Positions 15,537 to 24,298 of a DNA stretch of 64,000 nucleotides are shown here, one piece after another. This stretch comes from CAUZIZ01 sp965218775. Its GTDB lineage: Bacteria > Acidobacteriota > UBA6911 > RPQK01 > JAJDTT01. Under the pieces are notes generated by a model. The model saw only the letters and a list, made by a program, of their open reading frames with translations. It did no database searches and was not told the origin of the DNA. Numbering within the stretch: position 1 is the stretch's first letter; each line of letters opens with the position of its first letter. Where the stretch lies: contig CBDCLS010000006.1 of assembly GCA_965218775.1 (NCBI GenBank), forward strand, positions 1,612,001 to 1,676,000, in the 5' to 3' direction. A program made the translations under genes and the position numbers.

Positions 15537-15893
15537 TCAGGCGCCCCTGAAGATGGCTCGAAAATGGAGAGCTTCGGCCAAATGAAGCCCAATGAAGTAG
15601 GCCGTGAAACTGATCGCAAACGGGATCACCTCGAATGAAAACCACCCGACGATCAGAGAAACATACATGCCGTAAAGCACCATCTTTCCCACAAGCGCCT
15701 TTGTCATGAACGCAGTTAAGCGAGCCGGCTCTCTCTGATAGATCCTTCTCACCATCGAGACGGTTCCAATAGCAAACAACAAGGGCGCGACCATTCCCAG
15801 GAAGATTTCGACCACCGCCTCAGGGGCAAGAACCGCCGAGGCAAAGGCCCAGGAAGCCACGCAAAGCACGATAATATAACAGAAGAAAGTCAT
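15537..15893 (-). CDS. ATP synthase subunit I-like membrane protein
   Basis: The 118-residue protein has four hydrophobic helices, and a cytoplasmic RRIYQREPARL segment between helices 2 and 3. Size, topology and place between atpZ and atpB match ATP synthase protein I, a poorly conserved assembly factor for the c-ring. Sequence identity to known AtpI cannot be asserted by eye. Its ATG overlaps the atpZ stop by four bases, so the two are co-translated. Confidence 0.65.
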   Translation of the reverse strand: MTFFCYIIVLCVASWAFASAVLAPEAVVEIFLGMVAPLLFAIGTVSMVRRIYQREPARLTAFMTKALVGKMVLYGMYVSLIVGWFSFEVIPFAISFTAYFIGLHLAEALHFRAIFRGA

Positions 15894-16144
15894 GGTTTAA
15901 AGACAGTCTTCGCCAACTCGTAGAATCCAACGATGAGGCCCAGGATCAATCCCCCTAGGAAGAACCCTGGGAAGGTATTTATCCAGTGATCGATCAGGTA
16001 ACCGATGCCGCCCAGAAGGAGAATCGAACCTATCAGGGTGTAGCCCGCCATCATAGCCGGTCCCGATCTGCGGAGGTTCTCCTGGAGGTGCTGAAACGAT
16101 CGCGTCAGGAAATGATCGTTTTGGTCGGAGTCACCTCGGGACAT
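15890..16144 (-). CDS. atpZ: AtpZ/AtpI family protein
   Basis: The 84-residue protein has a polar N-terminus and two membrane helices (MMAGYTLIGSILLLGGIGYL and GFFLGGLILGLIVGFYEL) joined by a short DHWINTFP loop. This is the AtpZ (F0F1-ATPase subunit, putative) pattern, found just before atpB in many F0 operons, where it is thought to assist assembly or Mg2+/Ca2+ handling. It starts at the last base of nuoN, so the nuo and atp genes are almost certainly one transcript. Confidence 0.8.
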   Translation of the reverse strand: MSRGDSDQNDHFLTRSFQHLQENLRRSGPAMMAGYTLIGSILLLGGIGYLIDHWINTFPGFFLGGLILGLIVGFYELAKTVFKP

Positions 16145-17676
16145 CAGATGAGAGGTAGGCTCGCAGTTCGGGCCAGATCGATGAAGGGCTGCGGGTAGAT
16201 GCCAATCAGGACCGTGAATATGCCCGTCACGACCAAAGCGACGATCACGCCAACTGAAAGACTGAGAGGGACGGGCAGGTACTCCTTCTGGAAGAACATA
16301 GCCACTACGATTCTCAGGTAATAGTAAAGGGCCACGACGCCGTTGACGGCTCCGGCTATGGCCACCCAGACCAGCAGAGTCGCTTGGGCTTGTTGGGGCT
16401 GCATGGCCGCCTCAATTACGGCTGCGAAAACCAGGTATTTTGCGATGAATCCGGCCAGCGGTGGGAAGCCGGCCAGAGAAAGGAGAAAGACCAGTGCCAG
16501 GACGGCAAGTGAAGGATGTCGGGAAAAAAGACCGTTGAAGTCTTCCACCGACTCGCCCACGATGTCCTGCCTGCGCAGCGAGATCAGCACTGCCCAGACC
16601 CCCAGGTTGAAGAACGTGTAGGCCAGGAGATAGACGGCCGCTGCTGTGACGCCAAGCTCTGTGCCCGCCACCAGGCCCATTAGCACGTAGCCGGCATGGG
16701 AGATGCTGGAGTAGGCCAAAAGCCTCTTCACGTTCCGCTGGGTCATCGCGGCCACGTTTCCCCAGGTCATCGTGACGATGGAGATCAGGGCCAGTGCCGG
16801 CAGGTAGAGGTAGTGAAAATCGCCGAAGCCCACCAGGAAGACCCTGAAGAAGATTGAGAAGGCGGCTGCCTTGACCCCGACGGACATGAAAGCGGTGATC
16901 GCAGTGGGTGCCCCTTCGTAGGCATCAGGAGCCCACATGTGAAATGGCACCGCAGCGATCTTGAAGCAGAGGCCCGCCATGATCAGGAACAAGGACAACA
17001 CCAGCAGAGTCTGATCTTCCAACCCCGACACCTGATGGGCGATCTCCATAAGATTGGTGGAGCCGCTGATTCCATAGAGCAAAGACATGCCGTAGAGAAT
17101 GATGGCAGTCGAAAATGCACCCATGAGAAAGTATTTGATCGAAGCTTCGTTGGAGCGCCGTCGCTGTCTCAGAAAGCCGACCAGGATGTAGGTGGAGATC
17201 GACATCAATTCCAGGCCGACGAAGATCGTCACCAGATCGATGGCGCCCGCCATGAACGTCATGCCCGCCGTGGCGAAGAGAATCAGAGCGTAGTATTCGG
17301 TGTGCTGCTCGTTCTCCACGCTCAGATACTGGTAGGAGAGAATGACCGCGATGAAGGCGCTGATCAGGAAGAGGGCGCTGAAGAAGAGAGCGAACGAATC
17401 CTGGGTCACCATGTCGTAGAAAGCGGGTCCGCTGCCGGCTCCCCACAGGCTCCAGAGGTGGTAGGAGGCCATGGTCAAGCCTGCCAGTGCGAAGACCACA
17501 CTCAGGGATTTCCCATGCACACCAAAAGAACGGAAGCGGATCTTGCGTTCCGGGAGAAGGAAGTCCACGAACAACAGCCCCAGACCCCAGACCACCAGGT
17601 GCAGCTGGGGAGCGATTGCTGCCGAGTTGATGCGGAAGAACTCGAACAGATTATCGATTGGTGGCAGTTCGGCCAT
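16144..17676 (-). CDS. nuoN: NADH-quinone oxidoreductase subunit N
   Basis: The 510-residue protein is an antiporter-like complex I membrane subunit with about 14 helices. The conserved Lys and Glu proton-channel region is represented by LVTIFVGLELMSISTYILVG and the central KRLLAYSSISHAGYVLMG segment near 313-330. It is one of three proton-pumping subunits (L, M, N). Its ATG at 17676 lies 26 bp inside the nuoM 3' end, and its stop overlaps the atpZ start by one base, a compact arrangement that couples the complex I and F0 operons. Confidence 0.96.
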   Translation of the reverse strand: MAELPPIDNLFEFFRINSAAIAPQLHLVVWGLGLLFVDFLLPERKIRFRSFGVHGKSLSVVFALAGLTMASYHLWSLWGAGSGPAFYDMVTQDSFALFFSALFLISAFIAVILSYQYLSVENEQHTEYYALILFATAGMTFMAGAIDLVTIFVGLELMSISTYILVGFLRQRRRSNEASIKYFLMGAFSTAIILYGMSLLYGISGSTNLMEIAHQVSGLEDQTLLVLSLFLIMAGLCFKIAAVPFHMWAPDAYEGAPTAITAFMSVGVKAAAFSIFFRVFLVGFGDFHYLYLPALALISIVTMTWGNVAAMTQRNVKRLLAYSSISHAGYVLMGLVAGTELGVTAAAVYLLAYTFFNLGVWAVLISLRRQDIVGESVEDFNGLFSRHPSLAVLALVFLLSLAGFPPLAGFIAKYLVFAAVIEAAMQPQQAQATLLVWVAIAGAVNGVVALYYYLRIVVAMFFQKEYLPVPLSLSVGVIVALVVTGIFTVLIGIYPQPFIDLARTASLPLI

Positions 17677-19237
17677 CGATTACTCCCCTGCTTTCGGCAC
17701 TTGCTGGTAGGGCTTCAAACTCGCCTGGTCTTACCTTTTCCACTATCTGGTTCACCGGTTCGTGCAGGTAGTCAAGAAAGGTCTTCGGATAGAGGCCTAT
17801 CCAGAAAGCGAGAACGATCAGCGGCGCGAAGCTGGCCAGTTCGCGCAGGTTCAGATCAGGAATGAGCTTGTTTTCTTCCTGTTCGATGTTGCCGAACATG
17901 ACGCGCTGGTAGAGCCACAGCATATAGGCCGCACCCAGGACGATACCGGTGGCTCCGAAGACCGCCCAGAGCCGGTATTCAGAGTCGGCAAAGACTCCTT
18001 GCAGGACCATGAACTCCCCAATAAAGCCGTTGAGTGTGGGCATTCCAATCGAAGAAAGGGTCATGATCAAAAAGACGATGGCATACACTGGCATGATGTG
18101 CGAGAGGCCGCTGTAGTCAGCAATCAGGCGCGTGTGACGCCGCTCGTAGATGATGCCGACAATCATGAAGAGGGCTCCGGTCGAGATCCCGTGATTGATC
18201 ATCTGCAGGATCCCACCTTCAAGGGCAACGGGAGTGGCAACGAACACTCCCAACATGCAAAAGCCCAGATGGCTTACCGAAGAGTAGGCCACCAGCTTCT
18301 TCATATCCTTCTGCATCATGGCGACCAGGGCGCCGTAGATGATCCCGATCACGCAGATGACCATGAGCCAGGGCAGACACTCCTTGCTGGCTTCGGGCAG
18401 GATGGGGAGGCTGAGACGGACGAAACCGTAAGTTCCCATCTTCAGCAACACCCCCGCCAGAATCACCGATCCCGCTGTGGGCGCCTCGACGTGAGCGTCC
18501 GGCAGCCAGGTATGGAAGGGAAACAGGGGGACCTTGATAGCGAATCCCACGAAGAAGGCCAGGAAGATCCAATACTGGAGATCCCCCGGAATTCCCAGGG
18601 CCTGGAACCCGAGAATGTCGAAGGACCATATGCCCTTCACGTTGTACTGGTGGAAGTAGAGCGCCAGGATGCCAAGCAGAAGCAGCACCGAGCCGGCCAG
18701 GGTGTAGAGGAAAAACTTGATTGCCGCGTAGAGCTTCCTGGGACCGCCCCAGACTCCGATAATAAAGTACATCGGGACCAGCATCACTTCCCAGAAGACG
18801 TAGAAGAGGAAGAAGTCGAGGGCCATGAAAACCCCCAGCATCCCCACCTGAAGGATCAGGAGATAGCAGTAATACTCTCGCACGCGATCGCTGATCGCAG
18901 ACCAGGAAGAGAGCACGGCGATGAAGCCGAGAAGCGTCGTGAGGAGGATCAACAGCAGACTGATGCCATCGATACCGAAGTAGAACTGAACCCCTAAGGC
19001 TTCGATCCAACTCGCCTTCATCACGAAGCGCATTCCGGTCCCATCTATGTATTCAGGACGGTTGAACTCGGTCATGAGCGGTATCGAGATCAGGAAGCCC
19101 AACAGCGTGACGATGTTGGCAATCCATTTGACTGCTGTTTCGTTTTCTTTCCCCTTGGGCCAGAGAATGATCAAGAAGACCCCCAACAAAGGGAAAAAAC
19201 AGACCAGGGTCAGAATGTTCTTCATGAAGAAGTCCAT
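17651..19237 (-). CDS. nuoM: NADH-quinone oxidoreductase subunit M
   Basis: The 528-residue antiporter-like subunit carries DFFLFYVFWEVMLVPMYFIIG near 135-155 with the key Glu, and KKLVAYSSVSHLGFCMLG near 313-330 with the central Lys. It forms one of the proton channels of the complex I arm. It begins 3 bp after nuoL ends. The length and the order L-M-N are standard. Confidence 0.96.
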   Translation of the reverse strand: MDFFMKNILTLVCFFPLLGVFLIILWPKGKENETAVKWIANIVTLLGFLISIPLMTEFNRPEYIDGTGMRFVMKASWIEALGVQFYFGIDGISLLLILLTTLLGFIAVLSSWSAISDRVREYYCYLLILQVGMLGVFMALDFFLFYVFWEVMLVPMYFIIGVWGGPRKLYAAIKFFLYTLAGSVLLLLGILALYFHQYNVKGIWSFDILGFQALGIPGDLQYWIFLAFFVGFAIKVPLFPFHTWLPDAHVEAPTAGSVILAGVLLKMGTYGFVRLSLPILPEASKECLPWLMVICVIGIIYGALVAMMQKDMKKLVAYSSVSHLGFCMLGVFVATPVALEGGILQMINHGISTGALFMIVGIIYERRHTRLIADYSGLSHIMPVYAIVFLIMTLSSIGMPTLNGFIGEFMVLQGVFADSEYRLWAVFGATGIVLGAAYMLWLYQRVMFGNIEQEENKLIPDLNLRELASFAPLIVLAFWIGLYPKTFLDYLHEPVNQIVEKVRPGEFEALPASAESRGVIDGRTATNR

Positions 19238-19240
19238 GAA

Positions 19241-21304
19241 CTATGCTCCCGAGTAGAGATAGAATCCGATGACGACAATGACTCCCAGGACGAAACCCAA
19301 GAGATAGCGCTGTACCAGTCCTGTCTGGATTCTGCGAAACACTGAACTGAAGAACTCTACGAGCTCCGCTATCAGATTGACCAGCCGATCGACGATGTGG
19401 ATATCGGCTTGTCCCGAGATCCACGCCGTCAGGCGGGTAGCGGCGGCACTCCCGTTGACGATTCCGTCGACGACGTATTCATCGAAGACGGTCAAGGCAT
19501 TGCCCAGATCCTTGCAGCGATTGACGACTAGGGCGTCGTAAAGCTCGTCGACGTAATACTTGTTGTAGGCCCAGCGGTAGACGGTCTGGAATCGCTCTCT
19601 CAGCTGGTCTGCCCGGCTGGGGTGGGCAAGGAAGAAGAAGTAGGCCAGAAAGATTCCCAGAGCGGCAACCGCCACCGAGATGACGGTCAGCAGGATCTCC
19701 AGACTGTGCGAGTGATGGCCTTCGTCGAGGGGCACGTAGGCCGTGTGCAAGGCCGGCTCCAGAAACTCCTCGAAGAGGTTCGGTCCCAACCAGGCGGGGA
19801 GTCCCAGGTAGCCCACCAGAATGGAGCCCACGGCGAGGATCATCAAGGGCACGATCATCACCCGGGGAGATTCATGGGGGTGATGTCCTGAGTCCGAAGC
19901 GTGTTGCTCTTTCCCATGGAAGGTCAGGAACATCATGCGGAACATGTAGAAGGCGGTCATGCCGGCGATCAGGACTCCCAATAGCCAGAAGATGAGATGC
20001 CCCTGGGGAAGGCTGAAGGCTCGCCACAGAATCTCGTCCTTGGAAAAGAACCCCGCCAGTCCTGGCACTCCAGCGATTGCCAGGGTCCCGACCCACATGG
20101 TCCAACAAGTGGTGGGCAGGTACTTCTTCAACCCGCCCATCTTCATCATGTCCTGCTGGTGATGGAGAGCCAGAATGACGCTTCCAGAGCCCAGGAACAG
20201 CAGGGCCTTGAAAAAAGCGTGGGTCGCCAGGTGAAACACTCCCGCGGTGACGGCTCCGACACCCATCGCCGTCACCATGTAGCCCAGCTGGCTCACAGTA
20301 GAGTAGGCCAACACTCTCTTGATGTCGCTTTGAAACAGAGCAATCGAAGCGGCGAACAGAGCGGTAAAAATGCCCACGGCGGCCACGATCAGCATCACCT
20401 CCGGAGCCCGGCTGTAGATGGCGCTGGAACGGGCAATCATATAGACGCCGGCGGTCACCATGGTAGCGGCGTGGATCAGGGCGCTGACCGGAGTCGGACC
20501 CTCCATGGCGTCGGGCAGCCAGACGTAGAGAGGGGCCTGGGCGCTCTTGCCGGCGGCACCGATGAAGAGAAGCAAGGCGATCCAACTCAGCGGACCCCAG
20601 AGGGCTTCGGGCTCAGGGTAGAGTGAGGCGACCTTTTCGAAAACCTCGGTGAAATCCAGGCTCCCGAAGTAGGTGAAGATCATGAGCATTCCGATGACGA
20701 ATCCGAAATCGCCGATCCGGTTGACGACGAAGGCTTTTTTAGCGGCGTCGCCGGCGCTCTTCTTCTGAATGTAGTACCCGATCAGGAGATAGGAACAGAG
20801 TCCTACCCCTTCCCAGCCCACGAACATCAACAGGAAGTTGTTGGCGAGGACCAGCGTGAGCATCATGAACATGAAGAGATTGAGGTAGGCAAAATAACGG
20901 TAGAATCCATCCTCTTCCCACATGTATCCGATGGAGTAGAGGTGAATCAGGAAGCCCACCCCGGTAACGACCAGAATCATCACGGCTGAGAGTGGGTCCA
21001 GCTGCAGCCCCCACTCGACCAGAAAAGTAGTCGATTCTCCCCCGTCTGTATTGATGGCGCCGCCGGGAATCCAGGTGAACAGGTTGGTCTCGTAGATGCG
21101 GTGCTCGGGATCTTTCTGTATCAACTCCAGGAAGCAGCCCAGGGACACCAGGAAGGCGAGCAGAATGGTCCCGCAGGCGATGGCGGCGACCACTTTCTTC
21201 GGAGGAAATCCACCGGTCCGGCTGCGGATCCAGACGCCGAAGAGTCCGTTGATGATGAAGCCCAGGATCGGACAAAGTGGAATCAGCCAAAGGTAATCGA
21301 GCAT
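19241..21304 (-). CDS. nuoL: NADH-quinone oxidoreductase subunit L
   Basis: The 687-residue protein is the distal antiporter-like subunit. It shows LLMFVGWEGVGLCSYLLIGY near 158-177, the APLYVWLPDAMEGPTPVSAL block near 247-266, and a long C-terminal amphipathic region ending in a last membrane helix (residues about 560-687), which corresponds to the lateral helix that braces subunits M and N. It starts directly after the nuoK stop without a gap. Confidence 0.97.
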   Translation of the reverse strand: MLDYLWLIPLCPILGFIINGLFGVWIRSRTGGFPPKKVVAAIACGTILLAFLVSLGCFLELIQKDPEHRIYETNLFTWIPGGAINTDGGESTTFLVEWGLQLDPLSAVMILVVTGVGFLIHLYSIGYMWEEDGFYRYFAYLNLFMFMMLTLVLANNFLLMFVGWEGVGLCSYLLIGYYIQKKSAGDAAKKAFVVNRIGDFGFVIGMLMIFTYFGSLDFTEVFEKVASLYPEPEALWGPLSWIALLLFIGAAGKSAQAPLYVWLPDAMEGPTPVSALIHAATMVTAGVYMIARSSAIYSRAPEVMLIVAAVGIFTALFAASIALFQSDIKRVLAYSTVSQLGYMVTAMGVGAVTAGVFHLATHAFFKALLFLGSGSVILALHHQQDMMKMGGLKKYLPTTCWTMWVGTLAIAGVPGLAGFFSKDEILWRAFSLPQGHLIFWLLGVLIAGMTAFYMFRMMFLTFHGKEQHASDSGHHPHESPRVMIVPLMILAVGSILVGYLGLPAWLGPNLFEEFLEPALHTAYVPLDEGHHSHSLEILLTVISVAVAALGIFLAYFFFLAHPSRADQLRERFQTVYRWAYNKYYVDELYDALVVNRCKDLGNALTVFDEYVVDGIVNGSAAATRLTAWISGQADIHIVDRLVNLIAELVEFFSSVFRRIQTGLVQRYLLGFVLGVIVVIGFYLYSGA

Positions 21305-21607
21305 CTACCCTCTCATCAGGTCTATTTCGTCTACGTTCACGGTCTCTTTGTTGCGGAAGAGGCAGATCACGATACCTAGCCCCACGGCGGCCTCGGCGGC
21401 AGCCACGGTAATCACGAACACCGCGAATACGTGACCCGCCAGATCTTGCAGTCGATCGGCGAAGGCAATGAGGTTCAGGTTGACAGCGTTGAGCATGAGC
21501 TCAATCGACATGAAGATGATGATCACGTTGCGACGGGTCAGCACACCGATCACACCAATTGAGAAGACCAAGGTGCTCAGGATGAGGTAGTGGCTAGCTC
21601 CAACCAT
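21305..21607 (-). CDS. nuoK: NADH-quinone oxidoreductase subunit K
   Basis: The 100-residue protein has three membrane helices. Typical segments are LTRRNVIIIFMSIELMLNAV near 23-42, holding the conserved membrane Glu, and VITVAAAEAAVGLGIVI near 69-85 with the second Glu. It belongs to the E-channel next to NuoH. It lies between nuoJ (6 bp away) and nuoL (adjacent). Confidence 0.96.
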   Translation of the reverse strand: MVGASHYLILSTLVFSIGVIGVLTRRNVIIIFMSIELMLNAVNLNLIAFADRLQDLAGHVFAVFVITVAAAEAAVGLGIVICLFRNKETVNVDEIDLMRG

Positions 21608-21613
21608 GTATCG

Positions 21614-22126
21614 TCAAATCTCCTTCTTGGCCAGGACTACGGCTCCGATGATTGCGACCAGGAGCAGTATCGATGCGATCTCGAATGGCAGCAGATAGGT
21701 GCTGTAGAGCAGGGCGCCTACCGATTCGGTATTTCGCGTGTCTAACTCCTGGATCACTGCGGGTTTGGCGATGGCCTTTTCGAAAACCTGGGTTCCCTTG
21801 ACGGCAAAGATGCAAAGCATCGTCGAGAGCACCATGCCCAGGACGGCTCCGGTTTTCCACTGAGGCACTGTCTTGGCCTGGCTCGTCGCCTCTCTAACAC
21901 TCACCAGCATGATGACGAAGAGAAATAGCACCATGATGCCGCCCACATACACCAGGATCTGCACGGCTCCTACGAACTCTGCTTCCAAAAGGAAGAAGAG
22001 TCCGGCAATCGAGATCAGGGCAGAAATCAAGTAGAGGGCGCTGCGGACCGGGTTGCTCGCGGTCACCGTCAGGATCGAAAACGTGACCAGGATTACTGCC
22101 AATGTATAGAAAAGATAAGGCTCCAT
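21614..22126 (-). CDS. nuoJ: NADH-quinone oxidoreductase subunit J
   Basis: The 170-residue protein has five hydrophobic helices, and a conserved VGAVQILVYVGGIMVLFLFV segment near 52-71, which contains the pi-bulge helix of NuoJ/ND6. It is separated from nuoI by 287 bp filled with repeats, the largest break inside this otherwise tight operon. Whether nuoJKLMN have their own promoter in the gap is not clear from the sequence. Confidence 0.95.
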   Translation of the reverse strand: MEPYLFYTLAVILVTFSILTVTASNPVRSALYLISALISIAGLFFLLEAEFVGAVQILVYVGGIMVLFLFVIMLVSVREATSQAKTVPQWKTGAVLGMVLSTMLCIFAVKGTQVFEKAIAKPAVIQELDTRNTESVGALLYSTYLLPFEIASILLLVAIIGAVVLAKKEI

Positions 22127-22149
22127 TTTTCTTTGCTACTGCTGGATCA

Positions 22150-22270
22150 TTGAGTTCAGGAAATTGGATAGATTGTGCTGTTGTCCGGCTCTCTCCTCAG
22201 AAACTTGGGTTCATATTGCTGACAAGTCAAGTCGTTCGTGGCTCTGCCGGACTTGGTTTCGTTGGATTGG
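22150..22270 (+). repeat. Dispersed repeat R, copy 1
   Basis: It contains GGATAGATTGTGCTGTTGTC, CGGCTCTCTCCTC, TTCATATTGCTGACAAGTCA and GTCGTTCGTGGCTCTG. Related copies lie at 36176-36272 (plus) and at 49556-49670 and 60085-60190 (minus). It is followed by a heptanucleotide array, as are two of the other copies. Confidence 0.8.
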
Positions 22271-22310
22271 CAGTTTCCCTTTTCTGACACCCTTGGCTGC
22301 GGTCGTTTCC

Positions 22311-22407
22311 AGTACTCTTCACTGTTCACTACTCACTACTCACTGTTCACTACTCACTGCTCACTACTCACTGCTCACTGCTCACTGCTCACTGTTCACT
22401 GCTCACG
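22311..22407 (-). repeat. Heptanucleotide array between nuoI and nuoJ
   Basis: About 13 minus-sense units of the CACTGTT / CACTACT / CACTGCT type. It begins 6 bp beyond the nuoI stop. It lies inside the nuo operon, so it is either transcribed or marks an operon break. Confidence 0.93.
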
Positions 22408-22413
22408 CGAGGA

Positions 22414-22875
22414 CTAGTTGTATGTCTTCCCGTACTCGATCCGGTCCCAACCTTTCTCCAATTGATCTCGGTCCCAGACCATCTGTCGGCGGTCATAAGC
22501 CGCCAGTTCGAAATCCTGAGTGAGCTCAACCGCGTTGGTGGGGCAGACTTCCTGACAGAGGCCGCAAAACAGGCAGCGCGAGGTATCGAAGGTGTAAGTC
22601 GTGAGAACCTTCTTGCGCGATTCGGGATCCCTCTGGGAGCCCACCACGATGAGGTCTTCGGGACAGATCAGGGCACACAGATCACACGCGATGCAGAGTG
22701 TCTCGCCGGTCTCAGGGTCGTTGTTTAACCGGGGAGCCCCCCGGTACCGCTCAGCCAACTTGGGTCTCTCAGTTGGATACTGTTCGGTATACACCTTCGA
22801 GTAGGTGTAGCGCAGGGTCAAAGCCAAGCCCTTTAGGATGTCGAACAGAAAAATCCTTTTGAGAAGTTCTATCAT
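22414..22875 (-). CDS. nuoI: NADH-quinone oxidoreductase subunit I
   Basis: The 153-residue protein holds two 4Fe-4S clusters of the ferredoxin type: C61-C64-C67-C71 (CIACDLCALICP) and C101-C104-C107-C111 (CLFCGLCQEVCP). These are clusters N6a and N6b, which pass electrons to NuoB. The N-terminal ALTLRYTYSK helix lies on the membrane surface. The gene is flanked on both sides by repeat-filled gaps (320 bp from nuoH, 287 bp from nuoJ). With no NuoEFG nearby, this ferredoxin-like subunit may be the entry side for another electron donor. Confidence 0.96.
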   Translation of the reverse strand: MIELLKRIFLFDILKGLALTLRYTYSKVYTEQYPTERPKLAERYRGAPRLNNDPETGETLCIACDLCALICPEDLIVVGSQRDPESRKKVLTTYTFDTSRCLFCGLCQEVCPTNAVELTQDFELAAYDRRQMVWDRDQLEKGWDRIEYGKTYN

Positions 22876-22962
22876 TTCTCAGATCCGTTTCTCATAGGTC
22901 AGTACCCGCCCCTTTGCGCGAAGTGCTCCGATCGGCTGACGTAGGCTCGCTGCTCGTCAAGA

Positions 22963-23136
22963 AAGGTCAATCCCAACGGGATTGCGGGGCTTCCAGCCCA
23001 GGGTTTCCGAACCCTGGGAAAGGGGAAGACAAACATAGGTCAACCCTGTAGGGGTTGAGATCTGAGGAGAGACAATCGTCACCCAGGGTTCGGAAACCCT
23101 GGGCTGGAAGCCCCGCAATCCCGTTGGGATTGACCT
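22963..23136. repeat. 174-bp palindrome between nuoH and nuoI
   Basis: A perfect inverted repeat of about 54 bp begins GGTCAATCCCAACGGGATTG on both sides, and includes CAGCCCAGGGTTTCCGAACC. A smaller palindrome TCAACCCTGTAGGGGTTGA sits in the middle. A related but diverged copy is at 49130-49352. Elements of this kind are known from many environmental bacterial genomes; here it would form a very stable hairpin in the nuo transcript. Confidence 0.95.
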
Positions 23137-23194
23137 CGATTGTAGAACCTCTAGAACCTCGCAAACACTTTATACACATACATCCAGTCTGCAA

Positions 23195-24298
23195 TCATGA
23201 CATGAATGCCAGGAGGACTCCCGCCGAAACCAGGACGTTGGCTAGAGCCAGAGGCAGGAAAACCTTCCAGCCATAGTGCATCAATTGGTCGAAGCGGTAA
23301 CGAGGAAGGGTCCCTCGGATCCATATGAAGAGGTAGAGGAGCGCGAAAACCTTCAGCAGGAACCAAAGCACCGGTGGAATGAAATCCAGAAAAGACAGCC
23401 ACTCGACGCTGGGAAAAGGCCGCAGCCATCCACCCCAGAAGAGGGTGACTCCCACCGCCGCAACCGTAATCATATTGGCGTACTCCGCCAGGAAGAAAAG
23501 TGAAAAGCGAAATCCGCTGTACTCGGTGTGGAATCCGCCGACCAGCTCCGTCTCTGCTTCTGGCAGATCGAAAGGGAGGCGGTTGGTCTCGGCCATGCCA
23601 CAGATGACGAAGAGTACGAAGGCAACCGGCTGCAGGAAGACGTACCAGATCTGACTTTCCTGCTGGTTTTGAACAATCTCAACCAGACTCAAGGAACCGG
23701 CGAAGAGCAACACGCCGATAATCGAAAAGCCCAGTGCGACCTCGTAGCTGATCATTTGAGCGCTGGATCGCAGCGCGCCCAGTAGAGGGTATTTGCTATT
23801 GGACGCCCAGCCTCCCAGGATGATGCCGAGGATCCCCACCGAGGAGAGGGAAAGGATGAAGAGCACGCCGATGTTGATATCGGTGACGAAGCCCCCAGAT
23901 GCGATGGCACTCTTCACCACCGACTCCACTGCTGCCGGATCCAGAAAGAGACTCAACGCCGATCTCAAGGGGCCCTCCAGCATGTCCGGCGGGCCAAAGG
24001 GAACGACCGCGAAGACCACGAAGGCGGGTATCAGGGTCATGATCGGAGCCAGCGTGAAAATCAGGGCATCGGAACGCGACGGGACGATGTCCTCCTTCAA
24101 GATGAACTTGAGTCCGTCGGCGATCGGCTGAAGCAACCCATGCCAGCCAACTCTCATGGGTCCCAGCCGGACCTGGATGTGGGCAATGACCTTTCGTTCC
24201 AGCAGCGTGAGGTAGGCGATTGCCCCCGAAAGAAAGAGCACGATTACCGTAATCTTGATCAGCGGGATGATGGCGTATATGAGGAGGATTTCAAGCAT
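23195..24298 (-). CDS. nuoH: NADH-quinone oxidoreductase subunit H
   Basis: The 367-residue membrane protein is subunit H/ND1, which with NuoB and NuoD forms the quinone chamber. Characteristic blocks are LLERKVIAHIQVRLGPMRVG near 32-51, GLLQPIADGLKFILKED near 54-70, and ETNRLPFDLPEAETELVGG near 241-259. Its ATG overlaps the nuoD stop (TAATG). The C-terminus runs to about 30 bp from a repeat, but the protein has normal length. Confidence 0.97.
   Translation of the reverse strand: MLEILLIYAIIPLIKITVIVLFLSGAIAYLTLLERKVIAHIQVRLGPMRVGWHGLLQPIADGLKFILKEDIVPSRSDALIFTLAPIMTLIPAFVVFAVVPFGPPDMLEGPLRSALSLFLDPAAVESVVKSAIASGGFVTDINIGVLFILSLSSVGILGIILGGWASNSKYPLLGALRSSAQMISYEVALGFSIIGVLLFAGSLSLVEIVQNQQESQIWYVFLQPVAFVLFVICGMAETNRLPFDLPEAETELVGGFHTEYSGFRFSLFFLAEYANMITVAAVGVTLFWGGWLRPFPSVEWLSFLDFIPPVLWFLLKVFALLYLFIWIRGTLPRYRFDQLMHYGWKVFLPLALANVLVSAGVLLAFMS

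Noticed and set aside
16939..19000. Long plus-strand frames across nuoN and nuoM (for example 16939-17865 and 17762-18997)
   Set aside because: They are antisense shadows, rich in His, Gln, Glu and Asp, of clearly coding membrane protein genes.
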